Notes under the pieces: generated by a model
The model's input: only the letters and a program-made list of their open reading frames with translations
Told to the model about the DNA's origin: nothing
Databases searched by the model: none
Assembly: GCA_023381535.1 (NCBI GenBank)
Contig: JAMCSN010000131.1
Span: forward strand, 49,662-113,661
DNA from: Bacteroidota bacterium
GTDB lineage: Bacteria; Bacteroidota; Ignavibacteria; Ignavibacteriales; Melioribacteraceae
Direction: 5' to 3'
DNA length: 64,000 nt
In this document: positions 46,815-56,394 of the stretch, piece after piece
Layout: every line of letters begins with the position of its first letter
Numbering within the stretch: position 1 is the first letter of the stretch
Made by a program: the position numbers and the translations under genes

Positions 46815-47012
46815 AGCGTTCCTTACGTTAATTCGAGTGAGTTTTGTGAATCAAAAATATTCTTTTGTGTTCCGAAAATCAATTAACAGAATTTTGCTCA
46901 TGTTTGTTATGAATGATATTATAGCTGCTATTTTCAACCTTGACTATACGTTTGCAAAATGGTTATTTTTCGTTCACTTCTTAACAAATATTTATTAACC
47001 ATAGGAGTATCA

Positions 47013-48173
47013 ATGAAAAAAGCATTTATCTACTTGAGTTTATTGGGTATGGTGCTGGGTTTTATGGCATTCGATTGTTCATCGGCAGAATTGACCGGCG
47101 CTAAACTTTATATAAACCAAAAACAATATGCGAAAGCTAAAGAAGCTTTGTTGAAAGATGTTCAAAAGAATCCCAAGAGTGACGAAGGTTTTTATCTTTT
47201 AGGATATTTGTACGGTGAAGAGGGAGATGTTCCCAATATGATTGATGCGTTTGACAAATCGTTAGCCATCAGTCCAAAGTTTCAACCTCAGATAAAAGAT
47301 TACAAGAAGTACACGTGGCAAACCAGTTTCAACAAAGGTGTTGGATTTTTTAATGCGGCAGTGAAAAGCACTAAACCCGATAGCATGAAACTCAATTTTA
47401 AGAAAGCGATTGATTTGTTCAAGAATTCAACATTATGTGAGCCCGACTCAACCGTTGGTTATGAGAATATGGTTTCTGCTTACTTAAATATGGGCGATCC
47501 CGACGGTGCCGTACCGATTTTGCAGACTCTTACCGGAATGGGGAAACCGGCTTATGCATTTGCGCAGTTGGGACAAATTTATTTGATCAACGGTTCCAAA
47601 ATGATTGATAGCTTCAGAGCATCAAAAAATGTTGCCGATAGCGCGAAGGCTTTCGAATGGTACGGAAAAGCAATCGATGTTTTGAAAAAGGGTGCGGCTA
47701 AATATCCGTCCGATTCAGGTATATTGCTGCAGTTAGGCAATGCTTACTATGCGTCAGACGAAATTGAAACAGCTATCACTTCTTTCAAAGCTTTGGCGGA
47801 AAAAATGCCGGACAACAAAGATATCCGTTATGCATACGGTGTTGTACTGCTCAAAGGTAAACAATATCAGGAATCCGTTAAAGAACTGACGGAAGCGGTA
47901 AAGATGGATGAAAAGAATACCGACGCAATTTATAATTTGGCTGCCGCTTACATTAACTGGGGAAATGATTTGAGAGAGGTAGCGGTTAAGAGTGAATCAG
48001 GAGATAAATCCTATCTTCAGAAATTTGAAGCAGCCATTCCGTATCTTGAACAATACCTGACAATAAAGCCAAATGAATCGCGTGTTTGGACGAGTTTATA
48101 CCAGGTGTATGCAAATTTAGGAAAGAAGGAAAAAGCCGAAGAAGCTTTCAAGAAAGCAGAACAGTATAAATAA
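47013..48173 (+). CDS. Exported tetratricopeptide-repeat protein
   Basis: About 386 residues. The ATG at 47013 is chosen because GGAG lies upstream and it opens on the signal sequence MKKAFIYLSLLGMVLGF; an upstream ATG at 46959 is also in frame. After the hydrophobic segment there is a Cys (AFDCSS), but it does not fit a proper lipobox. The rest is about seven to eight TPR units (AKLYINQKQYAKAKEALLKD; GFYLLGYLYGEEGDVPNMID; ILLQLGNAYYASDEIETAIT). It should be a periplasmic scaffold; its partner is unknown. A terminator follows. Confidence 0.85.
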   Translation: MKKAFIYLSLLGMVLGFMAFDCSSAELTGAKLYINQKQYAKAKEALLKDVQKNPKSDEGFYLLGYLYGEEGDVPNMIDAFDKSLAISPKFQPQIKDYKKYTWQTSFNKGVGFFNAAVKSTKPDSMKLNFKKAIDLFKNSTLCEPDSTVGYENMVSAYLNMGDPDGAVPILQTLTGMGKPAYAFAQLGQIYLINGSKMIDSFRASKNVADSAKAFEWYGKAIDVLKKGAAKYPSDSGILLQLGNAYYASDEIETAITSFKALAEKMPDNKDIRYAYGVVLLKGKQYQESVKELTEAVKMDEKNTDAIYNLAAAYINWGNDLREVAVKSESGDKSYLQKFEAAIPYLEQYLTIKPNESRVWTSLYQVYANLGKKEKAEEAFKKAEQYK

Positions 48174-48196
48174 TTCACGGATAATTTTTTGATCTG

Positions 48197-48229
48197 AACC
48201 CACAGTCCCGAAAGGATTGTGGGTTTTTT
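48197..48229 (+). terminator. Rho-independent terminator after the TPR gene
   Basis: AACCCACA pairs with TGTGGGTT, with a further TCC/GGA pairing inside, followed by six T. It is a clear terminator between the TPR gene and the DUF3467 gene. Confidence 0.9.
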
Positions 48230-48249
48230 ATGAAAACATAGGTGACTAA

Positions 48250-48576
48250 ATGAACCAGAATATCGACCCCAAACCGCAGCAGATTAACATCGAACTTGGT
48301 GAAAAGGAAGCTGAAGGAATTTATTCCAATCTTGCAATCATTACACATTCTCCTGCCGAATTCGTAATTGATTTTACCCGAGTAGTTCCGGGTGTACCGA
48401 AAGCGAGAGTATTATCACGCATTATAACAACGCCCCAGCATGCTAAAATGCTGCTGCGGGCTTTGAAGGAGAACATCGACAAGTTTGAATCCCGTTTCGG
48501 CGAAATTAAAATCGACGCTCAATCAACTCCGCAATTCGGATTTGTTCAAAGCGATAAGGGAGAAAAAATTAATTAG
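48250..48576 (+). CDS. DUF3467 family protein
   Basis: A 108-residue cytoplasmic protein of the DUF3467 family. It shows the typical core GIYSNLAIITHSPAEFVIDF (about residues 24-43) and ARVLSRIITTPQHAKMLLRALKENIDKFE. The family is widespread in Bacteroidota and others and has no established function. It starts after a terminator, so it probably has its own promoter. The stop codon is followed with no gap by the palindromic element at 48577-48673. Confidence 0.85.
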   Translation: MNQNIDPKPQQINIELGEKEAEGIYSNLAIITHSPAEFVIDFTRVVPGVPKARVLSRIITTPQHAKMLLRALKENIDKFESRFGEIKIDAQSTPQFGFVQSDKGEKIN

Positions 48577-48673
48577 TTAAGAGGGTGTGTGATAATTTAT
48601 TTTTTTAGAAAAAATGTTTTGATTTAACGAAACCGAAATTTGCTTGACGACCTATTTTCACACACCCTCTTAA
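48577..48673. mobile_element. MITE-like element E directly behind the DUF3467 stop codon
   Basis: A 97-base element with perfect 16-base inverted ends: TTAAGAGGGTGTGTGA (48577-48592) and its complement (48658-48673). TTAA could be a duplicated target with GAGGGTGTGTGA as the true end. The inside is AT-rich and non-coding. It differs in ends from elements A to D. The rest of the 249-base gap to the next gene (48674-48825) shows no strong feature beyond a GAGACGGAG ribosome-binding site. Confidence 0.62.
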
Positions 48674-48825
48674 ACCGGGGACTGTATTCTTCAGCCCCCG
48701 CTTCCTTTCTAACAGCTTGCATCAAAAATCATTTTCTTGTGTTATAGCAAATAAATTTTTAGTTTGATTGCGACATAATAGTCGTTCGTGTCTTTCATAA
48801 AATATTTTGAGTCGGAGACGGAGAT

Positions 48826-49887
48826 ATGAGAAGAATAATAGCGACATTTGTGACCATCCTATTCTTACTGCCTTTAACTTCATTCCAAGCTCAACCTTAC
48901 AAAATTGATTTGCTAGTCTTTCAGGATCTAAACTCAATTGATTTTGCTGCGCTTTCATTCGCAAACAACTTAAGAGGTGCGCCCAGAATTTTTCAGGTTG
49001 TAATCACTCCTGAAGGACAAGATGTAATTATTAAAGGTGTTGTTGATTGGCAGAGTGATGAGAATTCTGGTTCACGACAGCTTGTGACTTTCACAACAGA
49101 AAAATTTAAGGCAAGAAGTTTTTTTAACGATGAAATTGGAAATTCGGAAATCAGAATTGCCACTGCAGAAGGGGATAAAAGTCTTGCTGAAGATTTAATT
49201 AGGAAGGGCAAACCGACTGGCAAGGTAACTATTAATTTAGAACTGCTTGATGGTAATTCTAATTTTCTTGCCAGCGCTGAACCGAAAGTACTGTCTTTCT
49301 TAAACCCCGCTCAAACGATAACTATTTTTTCTCCAATTGAGGGATCGACTTACGATGTTGGTAATGTGCAGGCTCAGTGGACGGCTGTTACCGGTGCAAC
49401 GAGTTATAAAATACGCGCTAACGTAGTTCCGCCAGGTTCTCCAAGTCCCGAAGATGCTCTTAATGCGGGCAATCCATTTATAAATGACAAGGATGTTGGA
49501 ACGAATTTAACCGTTAACCTGAGTTCAATTCTCGATCGCCAATGGGTGGGCGGAGATCAAGTTGTCATGGCAGTTACAGCCGTAATCACTGGACCGGGAG
49601 GCGGATCGACTTTGCGCAGTCCTCTGGTTACGTTTAGGTTAAGTCAATCCGGGAATTCTTCTTCAAATGTTACTAATCCGGATTTGGTTAGACTGGCAAA
49701 TTTAATTTCCGGCAAGGTCAATCAAGATTTTGTTAACAAACTTTTGAATGGAATAATCACTCCGGACAGAATGCACTTCACAGATGAAAACGGAAATACA
49801 CTTACCTTTACGGAATTTTTGAACTTGCTGAGTAACTGGGAAACAAACCCGCAGTCAATTATCTCAATCGATTTTACCGGCAAATAA
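48826..49887 (+). CDS. Exported protein of unknown function, first gene of FecR/adenylate cyclase run
   Basis: Not recognised. A 353-residue protein with a signal peptide (ending near SFQAQ). The first half is a beta-rich domain (APRIFQVVITPEGQDVIIKG). The middle has a fibronectin-III-like module (PIEGSTYDVGNVQAQWTAVT, about residues 170-190), and the C-terminus a short helical part (NPDLVRLANLISGKVNQDFV). It is the first of four same-strand genes ending in an adenylate cyclase; the next gene starts 13 bases downstream. It may be a periplasmic or surface component that the FecR and cyclase proteins sense. Confidence 0.72.
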   Translation: MRRIIATFVTILFLLPLTSFQAQPYKIDLLVFQDLNSIDFAALSFANNLRGAPRIFQVVITPEGQDVIIKGVVDWQSDENSGSRQLVTFTTEKFKARSFFNDEIGNSEIRIATAEGDKSLAEDLIRKGKPTGKVTINLELLDGNSNFLASAEPKVLSFLNPAQTITIFSPIEGSTYDVGNVQAQWTAVTGATSYKIRANVVPPGSPSPEDALNAGNPFINDKDVGTNLTVNLSSILDRQWVGGDQVVMAVTAVITGPGGGSTLRSPLVTFRLSQSGNSSSNVTNPDLVRLANLISGKVNQDFVNKLLNGIITPDRMHFTDENGNTLTFTEFLNLLSNWETNPQSIISIDFTGK

Positions 49888-49900
49888 AAGAGGCGCAAAC

Positions 49901-50608
49901 ATGAAATGGAAAAATTTAATACTTGCCTTTACGTTACCACTCTTGGTCGGTTTTATTTCCGGCGGCAAGTCATCCGCACCGTCGGATACACCGGTAGCGC
50001 TTGTTAAAAAAATTGTTAAAGATGTTAAATACCGAAATGAAAAAATTTCCGATTGGGAAGCTGCTAAAACTGGCTTGCCCTTGAAAGACGGGGAAGAAGT
50101 AAAGACAGGATCAAAATCTCTTGCGCTTATTTTATTTACGGACGGTTCCGGACTGTTGCGTGTGAGAGAGAATTCTATTCTTCACATTTATGGACAGAAA
50201 GAAAATCAAAAGATGAACAAAAATACTTTTGTTCAGAAAGGTTTGATTGGTTTCGATGTGAAGAAACAAGCAGAGAATGAAGAATTCAAATTTACAACTC
50301 CAACCGTTGTGGCATCGATCCGCGGTACGGGCGGTTTTCTTGACTATAGCGATGACAGCACATTCACAATGTCACTGGATTCCGGCGACGTGTCGCTCAA
50401 TTTTACCGGCGTTGGAGGAGGCAGCGGCAGGTTGCATTCCCGGCGTACTGTAACTATTAATTCGCGTGGACAATTTAATTTTAGAGAACAGAATGATAGC
50501 GATAGAAACAAATCTTACCAGACCAGACAAACTGATGTTAAGAAATTGATAATTAAAACTGATGGCGGAGATCTTCAAATAAACTATTACGGTAACGAAA
50601 ATAGATAA
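49901..50608 (+). CDS. FecR domain-containing periplasmic protein
   Basis: A 235-residue exported protein with a signal peptide or anchor (LILAFTLPLLVGFISGG). A FecR-type beta domain follows: GLPLKDGEEVKTGSKSLALI (about residues 54-73), LLRVRENSILHIYG, and PTVVASIRGTGGFLDYSDDS with the RGT motif near 147. Classical FecR proteins are anti-sigma regulators, but here the helix that meets a sigma factor is absent and no ECF sigma gene is nearby. It is more likely a periplasmic sensor. It lies between the exported protein and a barrel protein in a run that ends in an adenylate cyclase. Confidence 0.85.
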   Translation: MKWKNLILAFTLPLLVGFISGGKSSAPSDTPVALVKKIVKDVKYRNEKISDWEAAKTGLPLKDGEEVKTGSKSLALILFTDGSGLLRVRENSILHIYGQKENQKMNKNTFVQKGLIGFDVKKQAENEEFKFTTPTVVASIRGTGGFLDYSDDSTFTMSLDSGDVSLNFTGVGGGSGRLHSRRTVTINSRGQFNFREQNDSDRNKSYQTRQTDVKKLIIKTDGGDLQINYYGNENR

Positions 50609-50636
50609 TGAATAACAATAAAAGCGGAATGGAGAT

Positions 50637-53069
50637 ATGAGAAAGGATTCCATGTTATTTATTGATCAGAAGAAATTTTTCTTAGTATTGTTTTTCTTTT
50701 TCGGCGTCGGGGTTGAATACGATTACGCACAGATAAGCAATTATGTTTCGTCCGTTAAAATAGGCGACGCAAAAGAAAAAACACCGCTTGCAATTTCAGC
50801 CGACTTATTTTCCGCGGAGAACATTTCTCAAATAGATATTGCGTACAAAACTTTCGGCAAGAATGAATATGTAAAACGGGAAATGCTTTTAACAGGCAAC
50901 ACCGCGTCGGCAACAATTCCGGCAGACGAAATTCAGCCGCCTTACCTCGAATATTATATCATACTTAGTCTCAAAGACGGAACATCGCAAACTTATCCGC
51001 TTGGTATCGATCAAGGAGTTGCGCCGATTCAAATTCCAATTTCAGCAATATCGGAAAAGGACAAACAAATTTTGGTATTGAGTCCGGACGCCGGTGAAAT
51101 GTTAACCCAGCAAGATATGCTTATTTCGATTTCTTTTGTGAAGGCGCCTGACAATGTTGATATCTCCAAAACCAAAATATATTTGAACGATCAAGATGTT
51201 TCATCGTACGCAATTAATGCCGGCGACCTACTTGTAATAAGTGGGGGCAACTTTCCTAGCAGTTTGGGCTTTGGTGCGCTACTCTTGAAAGTGGAAGTGT
51301 ATGACAAATCCGGAAATTTGTATCACACAATCTCACGAAGTTTTCAATTAGTAACGGAAGAAATTGCCGCGAAGGTGGGCGCTCAATGGAAATATTATGG
51401 TTCATTAAGAGGAGAATCCCGCAACGAAAATTATAATTCGGCTTCAACTTGGTACAATAATTTCGGCGCGGATTTTACCGGGACGGTTGATCAATGGCGA
51501 TTGAACGGAAGCGTTTACCTTACATCGGAAGAGAAGAGCAGCCGGCAGCCGTACAATAGATATTCTGCAACGGTTCAAAACGGTGACTGGCTCGATCTAA
51601 AACTTGGCGATGCATTCCCTCGTTTTCCATCTTTGATAATGGACGGTAAAAGAGTTCGCGGAGTTTCCGGTGCGCTGAATTTTGGTTCGTTCAATATCCA
51701 AACATCTTTTGGTGAAACGGTAAGAAATGTTGAAGGAGAACTTTTAGAGAAATATACAGCAGCAAATGCACCGCTCGGCAGCAACATAATTTCTATCAAC
51801 CAATTGAAATATCCCGGTTATCAGTACGGCAAGGTAAATATGGGTACTTACAACAGAAATGTTTTTGTTCTTCGCCCGTCATTCGGCAGCGGTGAAAATT
51901 TTCAGTTTGGTCTTACTTATCTTCACTCAAAAGATGATCCCGGTTCAATCGAGTTCGGCGCCCGCCCTCAGGAAAACTTGGCGTTCGGTTCGGACTTGAT
52001 GTTCGCGTTCGACGATCAGAACGTGATGTTCACGAGTCAGGCGGCATTCAGTCTAATCAATAAAGATATCTCTTCCGGAAATTTGAGCGACGCGCAGATT
52101 GATTCTGTTTTTGGCCCGAACAGTACATATAGCAACGTTGACCCGGGTACTGTGAAAAAGTATAAGGACTTAATAAGTAAATTTATTACGGTGAACCAGT
52201 ATCTCGGTCCTTGGAATCCGCAAGAGCTTTCTTCGTTCGCCGGTGAAGCCGCACTGTCGCTAAATTATTTTGATAACACGCTGCGCACTTCGTATATCTA
52301 CCGCGGCAACGACTACCAGTCATTCGGTCAATCATTTTTAAGAACCGATGTAAAAGGAATTAATTTTATCGACCGTGCAAGATTTATGGATAACAAACTT
52401 TTTGTTTCGATCGGTTATGAAAGTTTGAACGACAATTTGCAGAAGACAAAAATTGCAACAACCACTTTCGAAACGATCAGCGCATCGGTCTCGTATTTTC
52501 CCCGCACGGATTTTCCGAACGTGACAATCGGTTACAATCGGTATGCTAACAACAACGGTTTGGTTTTAGCCGATACTTTGAAAAACCGGAATGCCGTCTT
52601 TGCCGTTGATGACATCACGGATCGCATTTCTCTTGTTATGTCTTATGATTTCATTGCCGGCGTTAGACATTCGTCATCGTTTTCATTCACAACTTCGAGC
52701 AGAACGGACAACAGTTTGGCAAAAGCAAATGCTACTTTTAATATGGGTTCGTTGAACGTAACGAGTTACTGGACGAGCCAACTGATGTCGCTTTGCGGAA
52801 TTGTTTACAGCGCAAGTGAAATAAGCGGACAGCCGTTCAACTACCTCACAATCACTGTCGGCGGCAAGTACAGATTATTGGAAAACAAACTTCAACTTTC
52901 GGCAAGTCTAAGTCCGAGCTTCGGCGATTTTGAACGGCAGACATTAGAGCTTGTTGCCGATTACAATGTTCTGGCAAATTTGAATTTAGTTTTTCAGACA
53001 AGAATTTTTAGAATACCGGGAAGCGCGACTAATTCGATTATCGGTTTGACAACCAGACTTTCGATCTGA
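50637..53069 (+). CDS. Large outer-membrane-type beta-barrel protein, unknown function
   Basis: Not assigned to a family. The 810-residue product has a signal sequence ending near DYAQ and then an Ig-like or FN3-like part (residues about 35-240, with KIYLNDQDVSSYAINAGDLL). It continues as a long run of alternating strands (LRGESRNENYNSASTWYNNF; RLNGSVYLTSEEKS; FQTRIFRI) typical of outer-membrane barrels. A GGAG sits before the ATG. It ends 12 bases before the adenylate cyclase gene and so belongs to that operon. It could be the outer-membrane partner of the FecR-like sensor. Barrel type and ligand cannot be read. Confidence 0.75.
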   Translation: MRKDSMLFIDQKKFFLVLFFFFGVGVEYDYAQISNYVSSVKIGDAKEKTPLAISADLFSAENISQIDIAYKTFGKNEYVKREMLLTGNTASATIPADEIQPPYLEYYIILSLKDGTSQTYPLGIDQGVAPIQIPISAISEKDKQILVLSPDAGEMLTQQDMLISISFVKAPDNVDISKTKIYLNDQDVSSYAINAGDLLVISGGNFPSSLGFGALLLKVEVYDKSGNLYHTISRSFQLVTEEIAAKVGAQWKYYGSLRGESRNENYNSASTWYNNFGADFTGTVDQWRLNGSVYLTSEEKSSRQPYNRYSATVQNGDWLDLKLGDAFPRFPSLIMDGKRVRGVSGALNFGSFNIQTSFGETVRNVEGELLEKYTAANAPLGSNIISINQLKYPGYQYGKVNMGTYNRNVFVLRPSFGSGENFQFGLTYLHSKDDPGSIEFGARPQENLAFGSDLMFAFDDQNVMFTSQAAFSLINKDISSGNLSDAQIDSVFGPNSTYSNVDPGTVKKYKDLISKFITVNQYLGPWNPQELSSFAGEAALSLNYFDNTLRTSYIYRGNDYQSFGQSFLRTDVKGINFIDRARFMDNKLFVSIGYESLNDNLQKTKIATTTFETISASVSYFPRTDFPNVTIGYNRYANNNGLVLADTLKNRNAVFAVDDITDRISLVMSYDFIAGVRHSSSFSFTTSSRTDNSLAKANATFNMGSLNVTSYWTSQLMSLCGIVYSASEISGQPFNYLTITVGGKYRLLENKLQLSASLSPSFGDFERQTLELVADYNVLANLNLVFQTRIFRIPGSATNSIIGLTTRLSI

Positions 53070-53081
53070 CGAATCTTTTCT

Positions 53082-55301
53082 ATGAAGAGCGGCGGAAAAA
53101 GTAAAAGAGATTTTTTGAACAAATTTTTTGTGGTTCTTCTAGCTGCTCTTCTTACCATTCTCCTTACACAAGATTATTTATTTACAATTGCTCCGCTGAA
53201 AACGCTCGAACTGAAATTGATAGACAACCGTTTTCAAAAGCGGGGCAAAATTGATTTGGGCGATTCTGCCAAAGTAATCATCGTCGAGATCACGCAAGAT
53301 TCATACGATCAGATACCGCCGCCGTATAATAAGTGGCCCTGGCCAAGATTTATTTTTGCGAAAGTAATCAATAACCTAATGAATGCCGGCGTGAAAGCCG
53401 TCGGTATTGATATCGACATGCCCGGTCCGGATCAATTTTCTCCGCTGAACGATTCGCTGATGCACACCGCAATCAGAAAATCCGGCAAAGTTGTTGTCGC
53501 TGGTAAAATAAATGAATCGACTGAACAAAAAATTGAGGAGGGGAAATCATGGATCGGCAAGACCACCGAAAATTACGACAACATTTTTTATACTGCCGAT
53601 AGTTCGGTCGGCATTGTTCAGCCGCCGGCGGATTACGACGGCGTCTTCAGAAGATACTTACCTTTCCGTTATACCGGAATCACAAATAAAAAAATTCCGA
53701 GCTTTGGATTTGCTTTGCTGAATAAGTATTACGGTCTCAAAAGCACTGCAACCGCACAACGTGAAGACGGGAATTTTACGCTCGGTAGTAAAAATATTCC
53801 GCAGTATGACGCGACAAGTGTGCTGATAAATTTTTACGGACCAAACGGAACATTCCCGCGTGTGAAACTGATTGATGTTCTTGATGACAAGGATTTTAAA
53901 ACGATCGATGAATTGGAAACCGGCGTCGACCTTAACACATGGGATACTCCGGACGGCGGCTGGCTTTACAGTGGTAAGTTCAAAGACAAAGTTGTTATCA
54001 TCGGTTCAACAATGCCGGAAGACCGGGATTTGCTGCCGACATCTTTTGCAGAGGGGAAACAGAAGGGCGACAACATGATGTACGGCGTAGAGTTTCATGC
54101 AAATGTAATTCAGAACATTCTCAGCAATAACTTCTTATACCGGCAATCAAGAGGAAGTGAAATTCTGGCGATATTCTTTTTTACGTTCATCATGTTCTAC
54201 GGTTCATCATTTGTTCGAAAAATTAAATTGAAAGTCGGCGTGCTTGTCGAAATCATAAACGTAATTCTTGTTCTTCTTCTCATCTTCGCGATTTATGAAT
54301 TCAGCGTTTATCTCTTTATTCACAATCAATTGGTAACTGCAGTTGTAAGCCCTTCATTAGCAGTTGTAGTAGGATATTTCGGCAGTACAGCTTATCATTT
54401 TCTACGAGAACGTCGGCAGAATGTTTTGATCAAAGGAATGTTCAGCCAATACGTGAGCAAACATGTTGTGAACGAACTTCTTTCTAATCCGGAGAAACTT
54501 CAGCTTGGCGGCGAGAAAAAAAATGTAAGCATTCTGTTCAGCGACATTGCAGGGTTCACAACATTTTCAGAAAACAAACAGCCGGAAGAGTTGGTAAGAT
54601 TCATCAACGAATACTTGAACGAGATGACCGAGATCATTCTTGCCAACGACGGAACTCTCGATAAATATCTTGGCGATGCGGTTATGGCATTCTGGGGCGC
54701 ACCTATTGAACTGGAAGACCATGCGTTCAGAGCATGTTCGGCGGCAATCGAAATGCAGAAAAAAGTTCGCGAGCTTTCCGCAAAATGGGTTCAATCCGGA
54801 GAAAGCGCAATTCAAGTTAGGATCGGTGTTAATTCCGGCGATGTAATTGTCGGCAATATCGGTGGCGTTAAACGTTTCGATTATACCGTGATGGGCGACA
54901 GCGTTAATCTTGCTTCGCGTTTGGAAGGTGCGAACAAAGAGTATGGAACGCGAATAATGATTAGCGAAGGAACGTTTGATCTCGTGAAATCGAAATTTGT
55001 CGCGCGGGAACTTGACCTGATACGTGTGAAAGGAAAAACAAGACCAACAAAAGTTTTTGAATTGATCGGATTAGTCGGTGATAAAGAAAGCGAAACCAAA
55101 TTGAATGGTTTGGAGGATTACTTGAATGGCTTGGAATTTTATAAGGGCAGAAATTTCTCGTCTGCAATTTTTCATTTCAAAAAATCATATGAATTATCAA
55201 ACGACTTTCCTTCGAACGTTTACGTAATGAGATGCCAATCGTATTTAGAAACTCCGCCGGATGCTAATTGGGATGGCGTTTTCGAAATGAAAACTAAATA
55301 A
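53082..55301 (+). CDS. CHASE2 domain-containing class III adenylate cyclase
   Basis: A 739-residue inner-membrane sensor enzyme. One N-terminal helix is followed by a periplasmic CHASE2 domain (about 50-350, ending VVIIGSTMPEDRDLLPT). Three membrane helices lie near 355-445, and a cytoplasmic cyclase domain near 475-650. Metal-binding Asp residues lie in FSDIAGFTTF (about 488) and YLGDAVMAFWG (about 532). Lys in LDKYLGD and Asp in FDYTVMGD indicate ATP rather than GTP. NLASRLEGANK supplies the transition-state Asn and Arg. A C-terminal extension of about 70 residues looks TPR-like. It should turn a periplasmic signal into cAMP. Its operon partners are the FecR-like and barrel genes. Confidence 0.93.
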   Translation: MKSGGKSKRDFLNKFFVVLLAALLTILLTQDYLFTIAPLKTLELKLIDNRFQKRGKIDLGDSAKVIIVEITQDSYDQIPPPYNKWPWPRFIFAKVINNLMNAGVKAVGIDIDMPGPDQFSPLNDSLMHTAIRKSGKVVVAGKINESTEQKIEEGKSWIGKTTENYDNIFYTADSSVGIVQPPADYDGVFRRYLPFRYTGITNKKIPSFGFALLNKYYGLKSTATAQREDGNFTLGSKNIPQYDATSVLINFYGPNGTFPRVKLIDVLDDKDFKTIDELETGVDLNTWDTPDGGWLYSGKFKDKVVIIGSTMPEDRDLLPTSFAEGKQKGDNMMYGVEFHANVIQNILSNNFLYRQSRGSEILAIFFFTFIMFYGSSFVRKIKLKVGVLVEIINVILVLLLIFAIYEFSVYLFIHNQLVTAVVSPSLAVVVGYFGSTAYHFLRERRQNVLIKGMFSQYVSKHVVNELLSNPEKLQLGGEKKNVSILFSDIAGFTTFSENKQPEELVRFINEYLNEMTEIILANDGTLDKYLGDAVMAFWGAPIELEDHAFRACSAAIEMQKKVRELSAKWVQSGESAIQVRIGVNSGDVIVGNIGGVKRFDYTVMGDSVNLASRLEGANKEYGTRIMISEGTFDLVKSKFVARELDLIRVKGKTRPTKVFELIGLVGDKESETKLNGLEDYLNGLEFYKGRNFSSAIFHFKKSYELSNDFPSNVYVMRCQSYLETPPDANWDGVFEMKTK

Positions 55302-55316
55302 TCATAACCGATTATT
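55297..55316. terminator. Convergent terminator between adenylate cyclase and lptG-like gene
   Basis: AATAATC (55297-55303) pairs with GATTATT (55310-55316) across a six-base loop, followed by TTT on the + strand. The hairpin contains the stop codons of both convergent genes, a compact arrangement. Confidence 0.5.
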
Positions 55317-56394
55317 TTTGAACCCGCCTTAAATTGTAAAGTGCAGCAATCAGAAAAATGAAATTTGCGAACCACGCCGTTAATAGAGGATTCAAAACAC
55401 CACTCTTGCCGAACGCCTGGCTGACCTTCATAAAAACAAGGTAGAGAAAAGTTATCAAAAGATTTATGCCGAACTGAATTGCTAAACTGCCTCGTCTTTT
55501 GCTGGCTGAAATCGGCAAACCGAACAGTACAACAATTATGCTTGAGAAGGCAAACGCAATTCTTGAGTGATACTCAATCATGGTTGATGTCGGATCGTTG
55601 CCGGTTCTGTACTGATCTTCTGCAAAATTTTTGAGATCGGTAAGCGTCATCTCTTCAAGCTTCCGCTGCTTCTTAACGACTTCGTCCGGTTTGAAATTTA
55701 ATCCTTTGTAATCTTTAACTGCGAACGTCTGATCGGACTCAGTTGAATCGGAAAATGTTCGCGTAATTCCGTTCATTAATTGCCAGCTCGCTTTGGTAGA
55801 GTCGTAATGCATGCGTAAAGCATCGGTTCGCATAACGAGTTTTGTTTTGTCATTCGGATTAAACTCCTGTATGCTTATGTTGTCCGCCATGCCGGAACTT
55901 AAATCGAAATAACTTATTGAAACGATTCGCGTTTTGGAATCCTGGAAAAAAATATTGCTTCCGAAATAGACAACATCTTTCTTCATGTAGTTCCGTTCAA
56001 TATAAATGCGGTGTTTGTTTGCCATAGGAACGAGGTAACCGCCGAAATAAATTGAAAAGACGCTAATTAGAATAGAAGTGATGAGGAACGGTGCCATGAA
56101 ACGGTAGAGACTAATTCCGCCGGCTTTAATCGCGGTAAGTTCGTTGAGATTTGCCATCTTGCCGGCAGTGAACAAACATGCGAGCAAAACCGCAATGGGC
56201 GTTATCAGTCGAATTATTTCCGGAGTAAAAACCAAATAGTATTGGATGATCAAATGTGTTGGGACATTCTGATCGATGAAGTCATCAAGTTTCTCCATCA
56301 TATCGATCACAACGAAGATGAGAGTGAAAGTCAATAATCCGAAAAGGATCATCAACAAGAACTGTTTGATTAGATAACGGTCAAGAATTTTCAT
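55312..56394 (-). CDS. LptG-like permease (YjgP/YjgQ family)
   Basis: An inner-membrane protein of 360 residues. Three helices at each end flank a large periplasmic beta-jellyroll-like domain, the layout of LptF/LptG in the LPS export ABC transporter. It starts MKILDRYLIKQFLLMILFGLL, with AVLLACLFTAGKMANLNELTAIKAGGISLYRFM (about 65-97), a coupling-helix region conserved in the family. It overlaps the upstream LptF-like gene by 14 bases. With LptB (elsewhere) the pair would extract LPS from the inner membrane. Confidence 0.9.
   Translation of the reverse strand: MKILDRYLIKQFLLMILFGLLTFTLIFVVIDMMEKLDDFIDQNVPTHLIIQYYLVFTPEIIRLITPIAVLLACLFTAGKMANLNELTAIKAGGISLYRFMAPFLITSILISVFSIYFGGYLVPMANKHRIYIERNYMKKDVVYFGSNIFFQDSKTRIVSISYFDLSSGMADNISIQEFNPNDKTKLVMRTDALRMHYDSTKASWQLMNGITRTFSDSTESDQTFAVKDYKGLNFKPDEVVKKQRKLEEMTLTDLKNFAEDQYRTGNDPTSTMIEYHSRIAFAFSSIIVVLFGLPISASKRRGSLAIQFGINLLITFLYLVFMKVSQAFGKSGVLNPLLTAWFANFIFLIAALYNLRRVQK

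Noticed and set aside
53082..55301. Guanylate cyclase instead of adenylate cyclase
   Set aside because: Lys in LDKYLGD and Asp in FDYTVMGD are the adenine-selecting residues.
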